DNA of 64,000 nt, taken from the NCBI GenBank assembly GCA_041191405.1, contig JBEEOW010000009.1, forward strand, positions 1 to 64,000. Reading direction: 5' to 3'. The notes under the pieces are model-generated. The model was not told the origin of the DNA and did no database searches. It was given only the letters and a program-made list of their open reading frames with translations. This DNA comes from JBEEOW01 sp041191405. Lineage in GTDB: Bacteria > Bacteroidota > Bacteroidia > Cytophagales > UBA9547. Positions 59,769-64,000 of the stretch are shown here, piece by piece (position 1 is the stretch's first letter; every line of letters starts with the position of its first letter). A program made the position numbers and the translations under genes.

Positions 59769-60513
59769 TATTGATTTTTAGAATTGAAAACATATCTGAA
59801 TAATTATCAGCTATTTTGGCTGAATTATTAAAATCAGTAACTGTTGATAATGTTGTAAAATCTATACTAACTGGAGTTTTTAATATTTCAAGTATATCAG
59901 TTTTTATTTCAATATAATTGTTAGAATTATTGGATATGATTAATGGTTTAAGGAAAGGTAAAGAAGTTATTCTGATACAATTATGTGGTTTTTTATATCC
60001 ACCAATATGGTATTCCAAGAGAGCGTTTGGAGCAGTTGACAATTCAGAAGTACCCTCTAATTTCATGAAAATGTAACCTGTATTCCAAGTCCAAAACATA
60101 CCATTAATAGGATCTAATGCTCCAGATTGAGCACCTTTACAATTAGCAATGCTATCAACACCAATGGTGAAATGAATTGAATCATATTCACCATTGGGTA
60201 GATTTTCTAAGACTATATTTTTTGAACTTGGTTTTTCTTCATCTATTAAATAATAATTATTGTAAATAATTGTCTTACCTGTTTTTCTTGAAAGTGCAAT
60301 GTTTGCAATGTAATACTTAAACTTTGTTAGTATAAAAGCCTGATTCAAGGCATTCTTATAAATCACTGAATCCAATTTCAAAATTTCGTTCCCAACATAG
60401 TGAGAAAAATTAATTTCAAAAGTGTTTGATTTAGACTTTTGACTATATACAATCTCAGCGTTTAGAATTAAGAAAGGCACCCAAATTAATTGGAATATTT
60501 TAAGGTAAGACAT
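59758..60513 (-). CDS. MbnP-family protein
   Basis: 251 residues with a signal peptide (IFQLIWVPFLILNAEIVYSQ). The MbnP domain fills the mature protein: FEINFSHYVGNEIL, AFILTKFKYYIANIAL, LENLPNGEYDSIHFTIGVDSIANCKGA, DPINGMFWTWNTGYIFMKLEG and LLEYHIGGYK. W141 and W143 lie in the conserved segment where characterised MbnP proteins carry the kynurenine-forming Trp; C125 and C179 could form a disulfide. It is expected in the periplasm or at the surface, and binds copper in known members. Overlap with the di-haem gene implies coupling. Confidence 0.85.
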   Translation of the reverse strand: MSYLKIFQLIWVPFLILNAEIVYSQKSKSNTFEINFSHYVGNEILKLDSVIYKNALNQAFILTKFKYYIANIALSRKTGKTIIYNNYYLIDEEKPSSKNIVLENLPNGEYDSIHFTIGVDSIANCKGAQSGALDPINGMFWTWNTGYIFMKLEGTSELSTAPNALLEYHIGGYKKPHNCIRITSLPFLKPLIISNNSNNYIEIKTDILEILKTPVSIDFTTLSTVTDFNNSAKIADNYSDMFSILKINNEK

Positions 60514-60523
60514 TAGGAAATTT

Positions 60524-62170
60524 TTATTTTTTTATAATTTTATATGAATGAATAGCTCCATTTTCTAAAATTAACTTAATATAATAAAATCCTAAACTAA
60601 GATGGGAAACATCAATTGATTTTTTGTTATCCTCTGTCAGCAACAATTGTCCTTGAATATTATATAGAGAAACTTGAAAATTTTCACTATTAGTTTTTAT
60701 AGTAAGTTTGTCTGTAATTGGACTTGGGAAAATGCTTATATTATCGTTTTCTTGATCCAACTCTCCAATATCTGTTAATTTACTACATAAGGATGGGAGT
60801 GTTGGTTTGAGCTCAATTTCACCTTGTGATACCAAGTTTTTTCCAATAAATGCTGAATAATTAGGAGTGTAAAATTCACTACGAAATACAGGATTTGTAG
60901 TTCCTGGCACATCACCTTGTGTTAGGGTTCCTGAGTTTGTAATAGGATTTATATATTTCCAAATGGTCTGTTTATTTGCATTAATCTCAAAAAAAGTTCC
61001 ATTGGCACCTGAAGTAATCATAAAAGAACCATTTGTTAGAGGATATACTCCTGAAATATTACTGCTGTAAAAATTTGAAGGAGTAGGATCGGTATATGTC
61101 CAGAACAAACTATTTGGTAAAAAGGCGGTGTTTGTACCAATTGTGTATTGATTAGAACTATTGATGGGTGGTTCAATCATATCAATAGATGAATAAGTTC
61201 CGTTTCTGTTTAAGCCATTATTAAAAACCATGATTTTACCTGCATTGGGAAAACCAGTCGGAATCCATGAAGCATGATGTTGACCAAAGAATACTTTTGT
61301 ATTGGGATTACCTCTATCATATGCTTGAGGATTACCCCAGCGATATAATAAATCACCACCTTTTCCAGCTTTACCACCAGTATGAAGCGCAGCCTCAGTT
61401 GTAGTTGTACTGTGATCTATTATCCAAATTTCATTTAATGTGTGAGAACTTACCAATATTTGATCTGTAATTGGGTTGTAGTCGATAGAATTTAAGTGAA
61501 TCCAGTCCATACTAGTTGGTTGACCTGGAAAATAATTTATATCAACTAACTCCGGTTTTGTTGAAACCACACCAAAATTTGGTTTTGTATTGTCAAAATC
61601 TTGTACCAAATGGTCCCATAGCTTCCACTCCCAAACAATATTCGCATTATTTGTACCTACAGGTTGAATTTCAATTATTTTTTCACTCCATAAGTAAGAA
61701 TTTGCATACGAAGTATTTTTCCCTTGTGCCAATGCTTGCGCTTTGGTATATCTATCCCATACTATAGCTAATATATTACCATTGGGTAATAATTTAATAT
61801 CATGATGTTGAACAAAATCGTTGTCAGAAATTGAATAGCTCCAAGTAAGATTTCCATTCCAATCAAACTTTTCAATTATTCCACCACTACCCCCCTCACT
61901 AAAGTTGGTATTAGATGATTTTCCAGTTCTTAAAAGTGAGCCATCCGTCATCAAATAGCTAGATAATGCAGGTCTATATGTACTTGTATTCCATTCGTGC
62001 ACCTTTTCACCACACTTATTAATTAAGTATGTTTTTGTTGATGCCATGGGTGAAAATAAAATATAGCCATCAGTATTATTTGGTTGATACTCTATTAAGC
62101 CTACTGTATTTTGTGCTTTACTTACTAAATGAATCAATAGTAGCAAAGCAGCTATGTAAGTATTTCTCAT
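60524..62170 (-). CDS. Arylsulfotransferase (ASST)-like protein with T9SS type A tail
   Basis: 548 residues with a signal peptide (IAALLLLIHLVSKAQ). The body is a six-blade propeller of the ASST family: GYILFSPMASTKTYLINKCGEKVHEW, LTWSYSISDNDFVQHHDIKLLPNGNILAI, WIHLNSIDYNPITDQILVSSHTLNEIWIID and VFFGQHHASWIP, with several His in positions typical of the family. The last about 75 residues (ISIFPSPITDKLTI to SYKIIKK) are a type A sorting tail, so it is exported to the surface. The sulfuryl donor and acceptor are unknown. Ten bases separate it from the MbnP gene. Confidence 0.87.
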   Translation of the reverse strand: MRNTYIAALLLLIHLVSKAQNTVGLIEYQPNNTDGYILFSPMASTKTYLINKCGEKVHEWNTSTYRPALSSYLMTDGSLLRTGKSSNTNFSEGGSGGIIEKFDWNGNLTWSYSISDNDFVQHHDIKLLPNGNILAIVWDRYTKAQALAQGKNTSYANSYLWSEKIIEIQPVGTNNANIVWEWKLWDHLVQDFDNTKPNFGVVSTKPELVDINYFPGQPTSMDWIHLNSIDYNPITDQILVSSHTLNEIWIIDHSTTTTEAALHTGGKAGKGGDLLYRWGNPQAYDRGNPNTKVFFGQHHASWIPTGFPNAGKIMVFNNGLNRNGTYSSIDMIEPPINSSNQYTIGTNTAFLPNSLFWTYTDPTPSNFYSSNISGVYPLTNGSFMITSGANGTFFEINANKQTIWKYINPITNSGTLTQGDVPGTTNPVFRSEFYTPNYSAFIGKNLVSQGEIELKPTLPSLCSKLTDIGELDQENDNISIFPSPITDKLTIKTNSENFQVSLYNIQGQLLLTEDNKKSIDVSHLSLGFYYIKLILENGAIHSYKIIKK

Positions 62171-62176
62171 AACTAG

Positions 62177-63508
62177 TTACTTTTTTACAATAAATTTATG
62201 AGTATAAACTTTTTTATTGGTTACTATTTTAAATAAATATATACCATTTGAAAGTTCACTAACATTGTATGTATTCATTTTATTGGGTAACACAGGAGCT
62301 TGCACTATAATTTTTCCTTTGTTATCATAAATAGTTCCTATATATGTTTGTGAATAATCTGTAACATGAATTTGAAAATTAAGTTGTTCTGATGTAGGTA
62401 TAGGGAACATGTCTATGTCAACTTTTTCTTCAACTTGGTCAATTGATGTTAAAATATTTACATATGGAGTAACTGCTTCATTGATTACAACAAATCCTGA
62501 GTTCGGTCCCGTGTTACCATCTGTAGGATATACTTCACCATAATAAGAAGTTCCAATTACAAATGGAAAAACTGGTTTAATGCTATTGCCATATCGATCA
62601 TTTACCCAATCTAAAGTAGTGAAATATGCATAGGTACCATTAGGGTATTCTTTAGTGATACAAAATCTTCCATTATGTTCATCTAAATCTCCAAATCCTT
62701 TTACGTATTCGTAATCTTCCATATAAGCACCTAGTGGAGCTGCCGGAGGAGTATTGTTCAAAGGATCTAGACTTGTTGTATTGGTATCAATAGGTGGTCC
62801 ATACAAATTTGGTTGTAAAATTGTACCATCAGGTAAAGTTGTTCTATTTGCAATGTTTCTTAAACGATAACTACTCTTTAACCTTTTAATAGATGATGTA
62901 GTATCTAAAGGATTTGAATAACCATATCCACCATATATTGGATAACCATCAAATGCATAACCCACTATAGGTGACACGTTGATACTATCTGTAATGTCAT
63001 AAAGGCAAGAGGGACTCACATGTGTATGATATTCGCCAGAACCATTTGGATGACCTATACAAGGATCAAATGTTTCTGCTATTAAATGTTCCCAAAACCA
63101 AGCATTTTGAAACCATGTATTTTGATCTTTGTAATGTTTGGCATCTTTAGGATTATAAATTGAACAACCATTTTTCCATAATCCTATATGACCATAGCCA
63201 GTTTTGGTTTCTGGCCCAACATTTGGAATAGGATTTAATCTTATACGAAATTGATAGCCCATAGGCTTTGCAAACCATGGATTGTTAGGCCAATTGTATC
63301 CAGTTGGTATCCAAGAAGGGATGTCCTGTGTCTTAACATATACATATGTCGATGAATAATTTATTTCTTGCACATTCGTTTGTGCTCCAGCAAAACCGAT
63401 GTTTGTAATATTTTGCTGCCAGCTAGTAATGGCTGGTGAAAGTTGAGCAAATGCCACATTGCTTAAAATAATGAACAAAATGCTAATTGGTAATTTAACT
63501 TTTTTCAT
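62177..63508 (-). CDS. YHYH-domain protein with T9SS type A tail
   Basis: 443 residues with a signal peptide (ILFIILSNVAFAQ). The YHYH domain covers about 80-300: the name motif appears as YHTH (160-163) in SGEYHTHVSPSC, then VGYAFDGYPIYGGYG (182-196) and EHNGRFCITKEYPNGTYAYF (277-296). The His-rich site suggests metal binding, but no activity is established for the family. The tail (from IDMFPIPTSEQLNF to YTHKFIVKK) is a type A sorting signal. It is the first gene of the operon, 6 bases ahead of the ASST-like gene. Confidence 0.87.
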   Translation of the reverse strand: MKKVKLPISILFIILSNVAFAQLSPAITSWQQNITNIGFAGAQTNVQEINYSSTYVYVKTQDIPSWIPTGYNWPNNPWFAKPMGYQFRIRLNPIPNVGPETKTGYGHIGLWKNGCSIYNPKDAKHYKDQNTWFQNAWFWEHLIAETFDPCIGHPNGSGEYHTHVSPSCLYDITDSINVSPIVGYAFDGYPIYGGYGYSNPLDTTSSIKRLKSSYRLRNIANRTTLPDGTILQPNLYGPPIDTNTTSLDPLNNTPPAAPLGAYMEDYEYVKGFGDLDEHNGRFCITKEYPNGTYAYFTTLDWVNDRYGNSIKPVFPFVIGTSYYGEVYPTDGNTGPNSGFVVINEAVTPYVNILTSIDQVEEKVDIDMFPIPTSEQLNFQIHVTDYSQTYIGTIYDNKGKIIVQAPVLPNKMNTYNVSELSNGIYLFKIVTNKKVYTHKFIVKK

Positions 63509-63749
63509 ATGATGATTATTATTTTCACTTTGACGTAATTCTAAAATAAAGGTTTAATCAAGAGTATAAATTTATTTTTATATCCTAAAAGAAATGCGAT
63601 AAGTTAAGATGTTAATAGTTAGTTAATCTAGCGCATAATATATATTAAAAATAATTAAATATTTAACTCTACAATATTCATTAATTCACAATCTCCAAAA
63701 ACTATATTTCTACAATTTTATTAAAAGTTTATAATTTTCAAAATGTAGG

Positions 63750-63965
63750 TTAAATCTTCTGGGTGCTTTTTATTAATACTTTTATCTCTTCTGTTGAAGG
63801 TATATGTGCATCAACGGTATTTTCAAATTTCATTTTTCCATTTGGATAAAATTTATAGCAATTGGTGTGTATTGCTCCATGATTAGCAAAAATGACATTA
63901 AAATAAAAACCATTCGTTTTTAATTTGTCATTTTTTAAAACAAAATTGCCATCATAATATTTCAT
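63750..63965 (-). CDS. Small hypothetical protein
   Basis: 71 residues, no signal peptide. The pattern YYDGNFVLKNDKLKTNGFYF and CYKFYPNGKMKFENTV resembles one or two MORN/toxin-antitoxin-like YWK repeats (G-x-Y/F-x-NG-K). It may be the 3' part of a longer gene, as only 35 bases of the window remain upstream. Function unknown; the gene could be spurious. Confidence 0.45.
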   Translation of the reverse strand: MKYYDGNFVLKNDKLKTNGFYFNVIFANHGAIHTNCYKFYPNGKMKFENTVDAHIPSTEEIKVLIKSTQKI

Positions 63966-64000
63966 TTTTTTATAGATTGATATGTTATAAAAAAACTTTT

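Noticed and set aside
59758..60513. Methanobactin biosynthesis locus because of MbnP/MbnH similarity
   Set aside because: There is no precursor peptide gene and no mbnB/mbnC-like gene in the window; MbnP/MbnH homologues occur widely without methanobactin.
1..64000. tRNA, rRNA, intact transposase or phage genes
   Set aside because: None was seen in any spacer on reading; only short palindromic, non-coding elements were found.

Overview
The window is AT-rich chromosomal DNA of a free-living Bacteroidota bacterium. The evidence is five proteins with type IX secretion (T9SS) sorting tails (one type B, others type A), a PorP/SprF-family protein, a RemB/Wzi-like outer-membrane protein, a fused SecDF, and recurrent promoter -7 boxes of the Bacteroidota form TAnnTTTG, several with a TTG about 19-21 bases upstream. 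Ribosome-binding sites are not obvious, as is usual in the phylum. I cannot place the organism below phylum. I see no tRNA, rRNA, CRISPR array, prophage or intact insertion sequence.

Layout. 1-8.2 kb: one giant secreted protein with a lysozyme-like head, many Ig/PKD-like repeats and a type B tail. 8.3-12.9 kb: mtnN, apt, an ECF sigma factor, a putative anti-sigma protein, a PorP/SprF protein and an isolated nuoA. 13-19.1 kb: lipoproteins, a minimal T9SS-tail protein, and an M48 metalloprotease paired with a small barrel-like protein. 19.3-27 kb: Pif1-like helicase, thioesterase, queD-folE, and a ruvB-led operon. 27.4-36.2 kb: SulP transporter, uridine kinase, then an envelope block (polysaccharide deacetylase, RemB/Wzi-like protein, glycosyltransferase, MsbA-like ABC exporter). 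36.2-46.8 kb: tatA-gatA, an MltD-like transglycosylase, an HI0933-family flavoprotein, a GH3 glucosidase with a coupled reductase, and a PiT transporter with an HldE-C-type nucleotidyltransferase. 46.9-58.5 kb: a barrel protein, a YdeI protein, a TonB receptor, ispD, queA, secDF and a GH18 protein. 58.7-63.5 kb: a four-gene operon (YHYH protein, arylsulfotransferase-like protein, MbnP-like protein, MbnH/MauG-like di-haem protein), which is the best candidate for an undescribed system. In known MbnP/MbnH pairs the di-haem enzyme oxidises a tryptophan of its partner to kynurenine, making a copper site.

The spaces between transcription units are unusually structured. At least six families of palindromic REP/MITE-like elements occur, two of them in two copies. 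Several spacers carry degenerate sequence with an exact 7-base period (TCTNNNN or its complement; also CAGT- and TTAA-type versions). These lie almost only between genes. Functions given are from motif recognition by eye; no database search was run.
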